Of a stretch of 64,000 nt of DNA, positions 1-8,333 are shown one piece after another. Made by a program: the position numbers and the translations under genes. This stretch comes from Rhodovulum steppense (GTDB taxonomy: Bacteria > Pseudomonadota > Alphaproteobacteria > Rhodobacterales > Rhodobacteraceae): the NCBI RefSeq assembly GCF_004339675.1, contig NZ_SLVM01000006.1, positions 101,379 through 165,378 on the forward strand, in the 5' to 3' direction. The notes beneath the pieces are model-generated. The model was not told the origin of the DNA. It did not search any database and worked only from the letters and a program-made list of their open reading frames with translations. Every line of letters starts with the position of its first letter. Within the stretch, counting starts at the first letter, position 1.

Positions 1-1060
1 CCGGCAGGCCGATATCCTGATCCTGGACGAGCCCACGGGCGTACTGACCCCGGCCGAGGCGGATCATCTGTTCCGGATCCTGGAAAACCTCAGGTCCCAG
101 GGCAAGACCATCATCCTGATCACCCACAAGCTGCGCGAGATCATGGCGATCACCGACACGGTTTCCGTCATGCGCCGCGGGCAGATGGTGGCCACTGTTG
201 CGACCGCGCAGACCAGCCCCGGTGAACTGGCGGAACTGATGGTCGGCCGCAAGGTGTTGTTGCATCTGGACAAGAAACCGGCCGCGCCGGGACGCAATGT
301 GCTTGAGGTCGAGAACCTGCGCGTGACCGATATCGACGGGGTCGAGCGGCTCAGGGGCGTGTCGCTGACGGTGCGGGCGGGCGAGATCCTTGGCATCGCC
401 GGGGTCGCGGGCAACGGGCAGTCGCAGCTTCTGGGGGTGCTGGGCGGCACCCTGCGCGCCAGCGGCACCGTGCGGATCGAGGGGCAGGCGATCGACCTGG
501 GCGCGCGCAATGCAGGACAGGCCCGGCGCGCGGCGGGCATCGCCCATGTTCCCGAGGATCGCCAGCGCGAGGGGCTGGTCATGGAATTCCTGGCCTGGGA
601 GAACATGATCTTCGGCTATCACCACGACCCGGCCTGCCAGCGCAACCGCGCGCTGATGGACAATGTCGCGATCCGCGCGATGACCGCCGAGCGGATGGAA
701 CGCTTCGACGTGCGCCCGCCCGATCCCGACCTGCAAGCGCGCAGCTTTTCGGGCGGCAACCAGCAAAAGATCGTCCTGGCCCGCGAGATCGAGCGCAATC
801 CCGCGCTGCTGATCGTCGGCCAGCCCACCCGCGGCGTCGATATCGGCGCGATCGAGTTCATCCACCAGCGCCTGATCGCGCTGCGCGACGCGGGCGCCGC
901 GATCCTTCTGGTCAGTGTCGAACTGGACGAGATCCTGTCGCTGTCCGACCGCATCGCGGTGATGTTCGACGGCCGGATCATGGGCGAGCGGCGGCCAGAG
1001 GAGACCGACGAGAAGGATCTTGGCCTGATGATGGCGGGCGTGCGGGGCAAGGCGGCCTGA
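1..1060 (+). CDS. ABC importer ATP-binding protein with two NBDs (nucleoside/simple-sugar type), 5' end outside window
   Basis: The open frame runs in from the left edge, so only the C-terminal 352 residues are visible. The first ATPase domain is seen from its Walker B (LILDEPTGVLTP, visible residues 6-17) and switch histidine (ITHK). A second domain starts near visible residue 99. It has a degenerate Walker A (GVAGNGQSQL, Gln in place of the catalytic Lys) and the signature SGGNQQK. This twin layout is that of RbsA/MglA and of the BmpA-dependent nucleoside importers. The two following permeases overlap it in TGATG junctions, so they form one inner-membrane complex. The exact substrate cannot be read; purine nucleosides are most likely. 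The binding protein is not in the window. Confidence 0.9.
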   Translation, partial: RQADILILDEPTGVLTPAEADHLFRILENLRSQGKTIILITHKLREIMAITDTVSVMRRGQMVATVATAQTSPGELAELMVGRKVLLHLDKKPAAPGRNVLEVENLRVTDIDGVERLRGVSLTVRAGEILGIAGVAGNGQSQLLGVLGGTLRASGTVRIEGQAIDLGARNAGQARRAAGIAHVPEDRQREGLVMEFLAWENMIFGYHHDPACQRNRALMDNVAIRAMTAERMERFDVRPPDPDLQARSFSGGNQQKIVLAREIERNPALLIVGQPTRGVDIGAIEFIHQRLIALRDAGAAILLVSVELDEILSLSDRIAVMFDGRIMGERRPEETDEKDLGLMMAGVRGKAA

Positions 1061-2157
1061 TGCGCGATGCGATGCCGAAATGGGCCGATCTGGTGCTGAT
1101 CCCGCTGGTCAGCCTGGTGCTGGCCTTTGCGCTGTCGGCGCTCGTGATCCTGGCCATCGGCGAAGACCCTGTGGCGGCGGTGCGCATGATGGTCTCGGGC
1201 GCGCTGGGCTCGACCTATGCCTGGGGCTACACGCTGTATTACGCGACGAATTTCATCTTTACCGGGCTGGCCGTCGCCGTCGCGTTCCAGGCGCGGCTGT
1301 TCAATATCGGGGGCGAGGGGCAGGCGATGCTGGGCGGGCTTGGCGTTGCGCTGATCTGCCTGTCGCTGCCCTGGCCGCATTGGGCGCTGGCCCTGCCCGC
1401 CGCGGCGCTGGGGGCGGCGCTGTTCGGGGCGGCCTGGGCGGCGATCCCGGCCTGGCTACAGGCGACGCGCGGCAGCCATGTCGTCATCACCACCATCATG
1501 TTCAACTTCATCGCCGCTGCGGTGCTGAACTACCTGCTGGTGAACGTGATGCGGCCCATCGGCGCGATGGACCCGGCGACAGCGAAATTCCCGCCCGGCA
1601 CGCATCTGCCCAGCCTGCATGACCTGCTGGCGCCCTTCGGCATCGCGTTCTCGCGCGCGGCACCGGCCAATATCACCTTCCTGATCGCCATTGCGGCCTG
1701 CGTTCTGGTCTGGTTGGTCCTCTGGCGCACGCGGCTGGGCTATGAAATCCGCGCCTATGGTCATTCGGAACCGGCGGCGATCTATGCCGGGATAAGGCCC
1801 GTGCGCATCGTCATGGCGGCGATGCTGATCTCGGGCGCGCTGGCGGGTCTGATGGCCGTGAACAACGTGATGGGCGAGGCGGAGCGCCTGGTGCTGAACG
1901 CGGTCGAGGGGGCGGGCTTCATCGGCATCGCCGTCGCGCTGATGGGGCGCAGCCACCCGTTCGGCGTGTTCCTGGCCGCGCTTCTGTTCGGTTTTCTCTA
2001 TCAGGGCGGGGCGGAACTGGCGCTCTGGACCGATATACCACGGGAGATGATCGTGGTGATCCAGGCGCTGGTGATCCTGTTCACCGGCGCGCTGGACAAC
2101 ATGGTGCGGATGCCGCTGGAACGGCTGTTCCTAGCGCTGCGCCGGGGGCGGGCGTGA
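1060..2157 (+). CDS. ABC transporter permease (nucleoside type), subunit 1
   Basis: A 365-residue polytopic inner-membrane protein of the BPD_transp_2 (LivH/RbsC/YufP) class. Many hydrophobic segments start at about residue 10. The conserved stretch FNIGGEGQAMLGG near residue 80 is typical of the nucleoside permeases that partner BmpA-like lipoproteins. Its ATG shares one base with the stop of the ATPase gene (TGATG), indicating translational coupling. With the next gene it should form the heterodimeric channel of the importer. The family is clear; the substrate is inferred. Confidence 0.9.
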   Translation: MRDAMPKWADLVLIPLVSLVLAFALSALVILAIGEDPVAAVRMMVSGALGSTYAWGYTLYYATNFIFTGLAVAVAFQARLFNIGGEGQAMLGGLGVALICLSLPWPHWALALPAAALGAALFGAAWAAIPAWLQATRGSHVVITTIMFNFIAAAVLNYLLVNVMRPIGAMDPATAKFPPGTHLPSLHDLLAPFGIAFSRAAPANITFLIAIAACVLVWLVLWRTRLGYEIRAYGHSEPAAIYAGIRPVRIVMAAMLISGALAGLMAVNNVMGEAERLVLNAVEGAGFIGIAVALMGRSHPFGVFLAALLFGFLYQGGAELALWTDIPREMIVVIQALVILFTGALDNMVRMPLERLFLALRRGRA

Positions 2158-3122
2158 TGGATTTCGCCACCGCCCTGCAAATCCTCGACTCGACCGTGCG
2201 GCTGGCCACGCCGCTTCTGCTGGCCTGTCTTGCGGGGCTGTTCAGCGAACGCGCGGGCATCTTCGATATCGGGCTCGAAGGCAAGATGCTGGCCTCGGCC
2301 TTCTTCTCGGCGGCGGTGGCGGCGGTGACGGGGTCTGTCTGGCTGGGGCTTGGTGCGGGCATCGCGGCCTCGCTGGTGATGGCGGCGATCCATGGCGCGG
2401 CCTCGATCAGTTTCCGCGGCAACCAGTTGATTTCGGGCGTCGCGATCAATTTTCTGGCCGCCGGGCTGACCGTGGTCATCGCCCAGACATGGTTCTCGCA
2501 GGGCGGGCGCACGCCCTCGCTGATCGGCGCCGCGCGGTTCGAGCCGATCACCCTGCCGCTGGCCGAAACCCTGCACCCCGTCCCGATCCTCGGCCCCATC
2601 TATCACGAGCTGATCTCGGGCCACACGCTGCCGGTCTATCTGGCCTTCGCACTGGTCCCGCTGAGCTGGTGGGTGCTGAACCGCACCCGGTTCGGCCTGC
2701 GCCTGCGCGCCGTGGGCGAGAACCCCGAGGCCCTGGATACCGCGGGCGTGTCGGTGGCGGCGACGCGCTATGCCGCCGTCGCGATCTGCGGCGTGCTGTG
2801 CGGAATCGCGGGCGCCTATCTCGCGACCGCGTTGCAGGCGGGATTCGTCAAGGACATGACCGCGGGGCGCGGCTTCATCGCGCTGGCCGCGCTGATCTTT
2901 GCCAAATGGCGGCCATGGCAGGCGATGGGCGCGACACTCCTGTTCGGCTTCCTTCAGGCGATCGCGCTGCGTTACCAGAATATCGACCTTGGCGGGGTGG
3001 TGCTGCCGGTGCAGGTGATGGACGCGCTGCCCTATGTGCTGACCGTCGTCATCCTTGCAGGTTTCGTCGGCCGCGCGATCCCGCCCCGCGCGGGGGGCGC
3101 GCCCTATATGAAGGAGCGGTAA
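2157..3122 (+). CDS. ABC transporter permease (nucleoside type), subunit 2
   Basis: A 321-residue polytopic permease, shorter than its partner as is usual for YufQ/NupQ-type second subunits. It has the family stretch IFDIGLEGKMLASAF near residue 40, parallel to FNIGGEGQAML in the first permease. I place the start at the ATG at 2157, which overlaps the previous stop in the same TGATG arrangement used one gene earlier. A GTG three bases upstream is possible and would add one residue. It is the last gene of the transporter operon; an imperfect hairpin follows. Confidence 0.88.
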   Translation: MDFATALQILDSTVRLATPLLLACLAGLFSERAGIFDIGLEGKMLASAFFSAAVAAVTGSVWLGLGAGIAASLVMAAIHGAASISFRGNQLISGVAINFLAAGLTVVIAQTWFSQGGRTPSLIGAARFEPITLPLAETLHPVPILGPIYHELISGHTLPVYLAFALVPLSWWVLNRTRFGLRLRAVGENPEALDTAGVSVAATRYAAVAICGVLCGIAGAYLATALQAGFVKDMTAGRGFIALAALIFAKWRPWQAMGATLLFGFLQAIALRYQNIDLGGVVLPVQVMDALPYVLTVVILAGFVGRAIPPRAGGAPYMKER

Positions 3123-3135
3123 GGGCGAGAACCTT

Positions 3136-3158
3136 GCCATGCCGGGGCGGCAGGCTTT
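3136..3158 (+). terminator. Possible weak terminator after the ABC importer genes
   Basis: An eight-base-pair GC stem with one bulged A and a GGG loop is followed by TTTA. It sits in the 47 bases between the permease stop and the tauE-like start. It could end the importer transcript, although downstream read-through is equally possible. Confidence 0.3.
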
Positions 3159-3169
3159 AGGGACGTTAC

Positions 3170-4084
3170 ATGCAGATCTACCTGCCCATCGCCGAGGTTT
3201 CCGTGAACGCCTTCCTGCTGCTGGGAATGGGCGGGCTGGTCGGCGTGCTGTCAGGGATGTTCGGCATCGGCGGCGGCTTCCTGATGACGCCGCTTCTGTT
3301 CTTCATCGGCATCCCGCCCGCGGTGGCCGTCGCGACCGAGGCCGCGCAGATCGTCGCCTCGTCCTTTTCGGGCGTTCTGGCCCATCTCAGGCGCAAGACC
3401 GTCGATATCCGGATGGGCACGGTGCTGATGATCGGCGGGCTCGTCGGTGCCGGGATCGGCATCGCGATCTTCAACATGCTGCGCCAGATGGGCCAGGTCG
3501 ATCTGCTGGTCAAGCTGTGCTATGTGGTCTTTCTCGGGATCATCGGCGCGCTGATGTTCATGGAAAGCCTGCGCGCGATCCGGCGCTCGCGCAGCGGCAA
3601 GACCGCGCCGCGTCGGCGCCAGCGGACCTGGATCCACGCCCTGCCCTTCAAGATGAAGTTCCGCACCTCGGGGCTATACATCTCGGTCATCCCGCCGCTT
3701 GCGGTGGGGGCGCTGGTCGGCATCCTGGCCGCCATCATGGGGGTGGGCGGCGGGTTCATCATGGTGCCCGCGATGATTTACCTGCTGGGCATGCCCACCA
3801 AGGTCGTGGTCGGCACATCGCTCTTTCAGATCATCTTCGTCACCGCCTTTGCCACGCTTCTGCATGCGACGACGAATTTCACCGTCGACCTGGGGCTGGC
3901 GGTGCTGCTGCTGATCGGGGGCGTGATCGGCGCGCAGGTCGGCGCGCGGATCGGCGTCGCGATGAAGGCCGAACAGTTGCGCATCCTGCTGTCGCTGCTG
4001 GTGCTGGCGGTCTGCGGCAAGCTTGCGCTCGACCTGCTGCTGGAACCGGCCGAGATCTACTCGCTTTCAGCGGGGAAGTTCTGA
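3170..4084 (+). CDS. TauE/SafE-family sulfite/organosulfonate exporter
   Basis: A 304-residue inner-membrane protein with two similar halves. Each has a glycine-rich repeat: MFGIGGGFLMTPLL near residue 28 and IMGVGGGFIMVPAM near residue 190. A basic cytoplasmic loop (about residues 140-165) separates them. These paired glycine-rich motifs define the TauE/SafE (DUF81) family, which exports small anions such as sulfite, sulfoacetate or other sulfonates. The next gene overlaps it by one base and encodes the membrane-anchored partner usually found with this subgroup. The substrate is not visible in the sequence. Confidence 0.88.
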   Translation: MQIYLPIAEVSVNAFLLLGMGGLVGVLSGMFGIGGGFLMTPLLFFIGIPPAVAVATEAAQIVASSFSGVLAHLRRKTVDIRMGTVLMIGGLVGAGIGIAIFNMLRQMGQVDLLVKLCYVVFLGIIGALMFMESLRAIRRSRSGKTAPRRRQRTWIHALPFKMKFRTSGLYISVIPPLAVGALVGILAAIMGVGGGFIMVPAMIYLLGMPTKVVVGTSLFQIIFVTAFATLLHATTNFTVDLGLAVLLLIGGVIGAQVGARIGVAMKAEQLRILLSLLVLAVCGKLALDLLLEPAEIYSLSAGKF

Positions 4085-4839
4085 TGCGGCTGCTGCTGGT
4101 CCTGCTCTGCCTCATGGCCGCGCTGCCCGCGCGGGCCGAACGGGTGGTCGCGGGACTCAGCCAGACGCAGGTCGCGATCAATACCAGCTTTTCGGGTTCC
4201 GAGATCCTGATCTTCGGCGCGGTGCGGCGCGAGGCGCCGCTGCCCGAGGGCGCGCTGCATGTCGTGGTCACCGTCGCCGGCCCCTCCGGCCCCGTCACCG
4301 TCCGGCGCAAGGCAAGGCGCTTCGGGATCTGGGTCAATACCGAGGCCGTGGTGATCGACGCCGCGCCCAGCTTTTACGCAGTGGCCAGCACCGCACCGCT
4401 TGCCCAGGCGCTGTCGCAGGATGAGGACATGCGCCACAAGGTCTCGATCCCCCGGGCGATCCGCGCCACAGGCACCGCCGCCCAGGCCGCCGATTCCGAG
4501 AACTTCATCGAGGCTCTAGTCCGCATCCGCAGCCGCGTCGGGCTTTACCAGGTGCTGCCGGGCGAGGTCGCGTTGACCGAGGACACGCTGTTTCGCACCT
4601 CGATCGCGCTGCCCGCGAACCTGACCGAGGGCGATTACCGAACGCGCATCTTCCTGACCCGCGAGGGCGAGGTGATCGACGCCTTCGAGACAGCGATCAC
4701 GGTGCGCAAGGTGGGTCTGGAACGCTGGACCTACATGCTGGCCCACGAACGACCCCTTGTCTACGGTCTGCTGTCGCTTGCCATCGCCATTGCGGCTGGC
4801 TGGGGCGCGTCGGCCGCATTCCGGCTGATACGGGGCTGA
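4084..4839 (+). CDS. TIGR02186-type membrane-anchored protein, partner of TauE-like exporter
   Basis: A 251-residue protein with a Sec signal peptide (cleavage near ALPARA, residue 19), a beta-rich extracytoplasmic body and one transmembrane helix at the C-terminus (about residues 225-247) with a short basic tail. This is the layout of the TIGR02186 family, which commonly follows a TauE/SafE gene in Rhodobacterales. Start and preceding stop share a base (TGATG), so the pair is probably co-translated. The function is unknown; an assembly or substrate-handling role for the exporter is an inference from linkage. Confidence 0.8.
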   Translation: MRLLLVLLCLMAALPARAERVVAGLSQTQVAINTSFSGSEILIFGAVRREAPLPEGALHVVVTVAGPSGPVTVRRKARRFGIWVNTEAVVIDAAPSFYAVASTAPLAQALSQDEDMRHKVSIPRAIRATGTAAQAADSENFIEALVRIRSRVGLYQVLPGEVALTEDTLFRTSIALPANLTEGDYRTRIFLTREGEVIDAFETAITVRKVGLERWTYMLAHERPLVYGLLSLAIAIAAGWGASAAFRLIRG

Positions 4840-4841
4840 CG

Positions 4842-6374
4842 CTAGTCCGCCTCGATCCCGGTGGACAGGGTCAGCGGCGCCGCCACCGCCACCAGATCGT
4901 CGGTCGTCAGCGGCCGGGCGGGTCGGGCAAGCCGGTAGCGTGTCACCCAGATCAGCCGCGTCTCGGCGCGGGTGATCGCGACATAGGCCAGCCGCTTCCA
5001 CAAGGGCTGGCCAGCCTCGCTGCGCCCTGCCCGCGCGGCGGCGTAAAGGTCGGGGGCAAAGACCTGCACCGTGTCCCACTGGGACCCCTGCGCCTTATGG
5101 ATCGTCACGGCCGCCCCGTGCAGGAAGGCCGCGCCCATGTTCGCGGCATAGGGGATGAACGGCTCCTCCTCCTCGGGCAGTTCGATCTTGACGATCGAGG
5201 CGGCCGAAATCTGCGGCTCTTCGGCCCCGATCACATGCAGCCTCGAAAAGCCAGGCTTGCGGCCCGGGCCCAGATAGATCACCTGCGCCCCCTTGATCAG
5301 CCCCCGTGCCTCGAGGTCGAGCCGCTTCTTGCGGTGCTTGAGCGGCAGTTCGATGCCGTCGCAGATCAGCGGCTCGCCCGGCAACAGCGCATCGGCGGGC
5401 GCGCCATGGGCCTGGCGGAAGGCATGGATCAGCCGGATCCGCGTCGCGTTGCGCCAGACCAGCACGGGCGAGCGCGCCATCAGGTCGGCATCGACCCGCG
5501 GGGCGACCAAGACGCGCGAATCACGCGCCGCCGCGCGTTCGATCATCCGCTCGAACCCCTCGAACTCCAGCGCCGGATCGGACAGCGCATGGGCCAGATC
5601 GAGGATCGGGTTGTCATCCTGTTGCCGGTGGACTCGGTGCAATTCCAGCTTCTGCGCTGCGGGCAGGATGTCGAACACCATCTTGCCGGACTGGTTGACC
5701 GGGGCCAGTTGCGCGGGATCGCCGAACAGCACCAGCGCCGGGAACAGCTCCTTCAGATCGTCGAACTGGCGTTCGTCCAGCATCGAGGCTTCGTCGACAA
5801 AACCGATATCCAGCGGCTCCTCGCGCCGCTTCCAGCCGCGGATGAAATCGCTGCCGCGAAGCCCCGCAGTCGCCAGCGCGCCGGGAACCGATTTGACGCT
5901 TTGATAGAACGCAAAGGCGCGGTCCAGCGCGGCATCGGTCAATCCCTCGACCGCGGGCCGCTCGCCCTCGCCGGTCAGCCATTGGGCGATCTTCTCGTAT
6001 TCGGGGTCATAGACCGGCGTATAGATGATCCGGTGAATGGTCGTGGCGGGGACGCCACGGGTGCGCAGCACGCTGGCCGCCTTGTTGGTCGGTGCGAGGA
6101 TCGCAAGCGTCCGGCGATCGCGTCGCCGCCGCCCCTCGTAATCCCCCGAGACGATCTCCACCCCGGCTTCCGCCAGCGCCGCGACAAGGCGTGCCAGCAG
6201 CATCGTCTTGCCCGATCCCGCCTTGCCGGTGACCGCCAGAAGCGCCGCTTGATCCTCGACCCGCGGGCTCAGCGCCCCGGCGTCGATATCCACGCCCATG
6301 CCGCGCAGCATCGCGGCCACGCGGTCATGGGCCTCGGCCTGGTCTTCGGAAAAGGTAAGGGAGGCAAGGGTCAT
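4842..6374 (-). CDS. RecD-like SF1 ATP-dependent DNA helicase
   Basis: A 510-residue superfamily 1 helicase. Visible motifs in order are Walker A GKAGSGKTMLLARL (about residues 51-64), motif Ia LAPTNKAASVL, motif II VDEASMLD, motif III FGDPAQLAPV, motif V VTIHKAQGSQWDTVQVF and motif VI YVAITRAETRL at the C-terminus. It lacks the long N-terminal domain of RecD2, so it belongs to the short RecD/Pif1-like helicases. It likely unwinds DNA during repair or recombination. It converges on the TIGR02186-type gene with two bases between the stops. Confidence 0.88.
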   Translation of the reverse strand: MTLASLTFSEDQAEAHDRVAAMLRGMGVDIDAGALSPRVEDQAALLAVTGKAGSGKTMLLARLVAALAEAGVEIVSGDYEGRRRRDRRTLAILAPTNKAASVLRTRGVPATTIHRIIYTPVYDPEYEKIAQWLTGEGERPAVEGLTDAALDRAFAFYQSVKSVPGALATAGLRGSDFIRGWKRREEPLDIGFVDEASMLDERQFDDLKELFPALVLFGDPAQLAPVNQSGKMVFDILPAAQKLELHRVHRQQDDNPILDLAHALSDPALEFEGFERMIERAAARDSRVLVAPRVDADLMARSPVLVWRNATRIRLIHAFRQAHGAPADALLPGEPLICDGIELPLKHRKKRLDLEARGLIKGAQVIYLGPGRKPGFSRLHVIGAEEPQISAASIVKIELPEEEEPFIPYAANMGAAFLHGAAVTIHKAQGSQWDTVQVFAPDLYAAARAGRSEAGQPLWKRLAYVAITRAETRLIWVTRYRLARPARPLTTDDLVAVAAPLTLSTGIEAD

Positions 6375-6415
6375 GGGCGGAGCCTATAGGCCCCGCCCGC
6401 GGGGTGCCAGCGCGA

Positions 6416-7060
6416 TCAGGCCGCCTCGAGGATCCGCTTTTTTGTCGGCGGGATGGCCGAGAAGGACTGCCGGAACCAGTCGAGCGAGGTCTCGCGTTCG
6501 ATCCCAAGCCGATTCAGCGTGCGCGGCCAGAACGCATCGTCCCAACCCCACAGGCCGACCGCAAGCACGTCCGACCCCTCGCCGACCTGGCCAATCACCT
6601 CGGGCGCCATGCCGAGCAGGCGGTAGATGCGGACCATGCGCGCGTCGAACACGCCGACGAAATGCTCGACCGCGAAATTCGCCATGATCTCGGCCCCGCC
6701 CAGCGCAAGTGCCGCCGACACCTCGCGCCCCGCATCGGGGGCCAGGCAGAAGCGCGTGCATTCCCAGATCAGCGGGCTTTCGATCCGGACGCCATCGGTC
6801 ACATGCAGGAAATGCTCGTTCACCATGGTCCGGCCGGTGGTGGGCAGGAACCGCATCGAGCCGCCATGCCGCCCGTCGGGTTGTTCCCAGATGACATAAA
6901 GCGGGTTCAGCGCGTCGTACTGGTCGTGCTCCTCGCCCTTCTCGTCCACCGTGACGTCCCAGCCCAGGCGTTCATGGAACTGGATCGCCCGGTCGCGGAA
7001 CATCGTATCACGCAGAAGGGGGTGCTTGTGCAGGTCGACGCCGTAGATGTAACGCAGCAT
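6416..7060 (-). CDS. luxI: Acyl-homoserine-lactone synthase (LuxI family)
   Basis: A 214-residue LuxI-type synthase, which joins an acyl chain from acyl-ACP (or acyl-CoA) to S-adenosylmethionine to make an N-acyl-homoserine lactone. The family invariants are present: Arg, Phe and Trp in MFRDRAIQFHERLGWDV, the two Asp in HDQYDALNP, Arg/Phe in SMRFLPTT, and Glu and Arg in WECTRF. The length is normal. It lies 128 bases downstream of luxR on the same strand, so signal synthesis is probably controlled by that regulator. The acyl chain made cannot be predicted from sequence alone. Confidence 0.95.
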   Translation of the reverse strand: MLRYIYGVDLHKHPLLRDTMFRDRAIQFHERLGWDVTVDEKGEEHDQYDALNPLYVIWEQPDGRHGGSMRFLPTTGRTMVNEHFLHVTDGVRIESPLIWECTRFCLAPDAGREVSAALALGGAEIMANFAVEHFVGVFDARMVRIYRLLGMAPEVIGQVGEGSDVLAVGLWGWDDAFWPRTLNRLGIERETSLDWFRQSFSAIPPTKKRILEAA

Positions 7061-7108
7061 GTTGAGTAGCCCTTTGCCAGCCGATGACAGGGGAAAGCTA
7101 CAAAGCCC

Positions 7109-7119
7109 TTGGTTACCAA
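7109..7119. promoter_or_regulatory. Perfect 11-bp palindrome upstream of luxI, possible LuxR-family operator
   Basis: TTGGT-T-ACCAA is a perfect inverted repeat 49 bases upstream of the luxI start, in the 128-base luxR-luxI gap. It is shorter than a classical 18-20-bp lux box, so its identity as the autoinducer-responsive site is only a suggestion. Confidence 0.3.
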
Positions 7120-7188
7120 CGCCCTAAACCATCGCACGAATGGGAACAAAACGGGAAAAAGTTGCAGATCGTCACCCTGTCGTTGCAC

Positions 7189-7902
7189 TCAGAGCACGAT
7201 CAGCCCCGCATTGAGTGCCCGGGCCACTGCATGGGTGGTGTTGAGCGCGCCCAGCTTGTGCCGCGCGGCCTCGATATAGACCCGCAGCGTATGCTCCGAT
7301 ATCTCGAGTTGATCGGCCGCCTGCGCCCTGCTCAGCCCCTTGGCCAGAAGCGTCAGGGCGCTGGTTTCGCGCGGCGAAAGTGTCGTCGAGGGGGCAAGGT
7401 CCCGCTTGCCCTCGAATTCCAGCGCCTTCCTGTTGAAATCATGCGCCACGATGATGAGATCGCGCATGTTCGCCTGAACGAAGCGCGACCATTCCAGGTC
7501 GTTGCAACTGTGATTTGCGGTGAAGACCGCAAACTGACCGTTGGGTCCCCGGATCGGAATGCTGAACCCCTGATTGCCGACCCCATGCGCCAGAGCGTCG
7601 GCCAGAAGTTCACGGGCCACGCGCCCTGACCAGTCAAGTTGCTTCCAGTCGACGGGGTGGAATCGGTGAAGGCACCCCTGCACGACAGGGTCCACCCTCA
7701 CATAACCACGCTCCAGATAGCGGTCGACCCAATCGGTGCTGTAGGTGCCTGCGCCGTACTGCTCTCCGACGCTGCTGACCCAGTGATAGACCACATGAGT
7801 TATGCCGTAATGGTCCCGAAGGTCCTCGGTGGATTGTTGCAGATGCTCAAGCGTCGTTGCCTGTTGCAAGCGGTCGAGGTACGATTCTAAGACGTCTGTC
7901 AT
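7189..7902 (-). CDS. luxR: LuxR-family autoinducer-responsive transcriptional regulator
   Basis: A 237-residue regulator with an N-terminal autoinducer-binding domain and a C-terminal LuxR helix-turn-helix. The ligand pocket signature is visible in TDWVDRYLERGYVRVDPVV (Trp, Tyr, Asp-Pro), followed by a Trp in PVDWKQL and a Gly in GFSIP. The DNA-binding domain starts at LSPRETSALTLLAKGLS near residue 172 and includes SEHTLRVYIEAARHKL. It should bind the lactone made by the LuxI encoded just downstream. Its start lies inside the 3' end of a small upstream gene (56-base overlap), suggesting coupled expression. Confidence 0.93.
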   Translation of the reverse strand: MTDVLESYLDRLQQATTLEHLQQSTEDLRDHYGITHVVYHWVSSVGEQYGAGTYSTDWVDRYLERGYVRVDPVVQGCLHRFHPVDWKQLDWSGRVARELLADALAHGVGNQGFSIPIRGPNGQFAVFTANHSCNDLEWSRFVQANMRDLIIVAHDFNRKALEFEGKRDLAPSTTLSPRETSALTLLAKGLSRAQAADQLEISEHTLRVYIEAARHKLGALNTTHAVARALNAGLIVL

Positions 7903-8104
7903 CGCCCGACTTCAACCCCAACGGCACCCTGCAGGCCCCGTTTCCTCCAACTTCAGCCCTTGCGGGCGCCGCTTCAAGCGTAGAAATCTCGACCGCTGCC
8001 AGAGCCTGGCAGGATGCAAGTTCCTCCGACAGAGCGACCAACCCATTCTTCCGGGCATAGTTCCTCAGATCGCCGAGAATGTCGACCAGCCACTCATGCT
8101 TCAT
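7847..8104 (-). CDS. Small conserved protein upstream of luxR, function unknown
   Basis: An 85-residue protein beginning MKHEWLVDILGDLRNYARK, an amphipathic helical start that I recall from short uncharacterised Rhodobacterales proteins. I chose the ATG at 8104 because GGGGAC lies 8 bases upstream; an in-frame TTG at 8119 has no better site. The first 45 residues look like a folded helical domain. The rest is Arg/Pro/Gly-rich and is encoded in DNA that overlaps the luxR start by 56 bases, so the conserved core may be shorter than the gene. A role linked to quorum sensing is inferred from position only. Confidence 0.6.
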   Translation of the reverse strand: MKHEWLVDILGDLRNYARKNGLVALSEELASCQALAAVEISTLEAAPARAEVGGNGACRVPLGLKSGDDRRLRIVPRPLATGNDA

Positions 8105-8265
8105 GGTTTTCGTCCCCAAGTGGTTAATGAACCGTTAATACCATCATAGCACGAGTTAACTTTTCTCGAAATTCGCCGATTTTCCCTCCCCAGAAATGGC
8201 GAGGGGGTATCGGGCAAGTGGTTGTTTTGTCTTTCCGGCTTGGCTTCAGCGCCCCCACGACAGTT

Positions 8266-8296
8266 CGATCCGGGCCGACAAGGTCGGCCCGGATCG
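8266..8296 (-). terminator. Strong hairpin downstream of ccr
   Basis: A perfect 14-base-pair stem (CGATCCGGGCCGAC and its complement) closes a three-base loop, 38 bases past the ccr stop. There is no T-run after it on the minus strand, so it would act as a GC-rich stem without a U-tract or protect the mRNA 3' end. The rest of the 8105-8333 gap shows no gene. Confidence 0.6.
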
Positions 8297-8333
8297 AGTC
8301 GTTCGGATCGGGGCGGCTTGCGCTCTGACGCGC

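Noticed and set aside
3139..4083. In-frame extension upstream of the TIGR02186-type gene
   Set aside because: It overlaps the TauE-like gene in another frame. The ATG at 4084 begins a proper signal peptide and overlaps the tauE stop in TGATG form.
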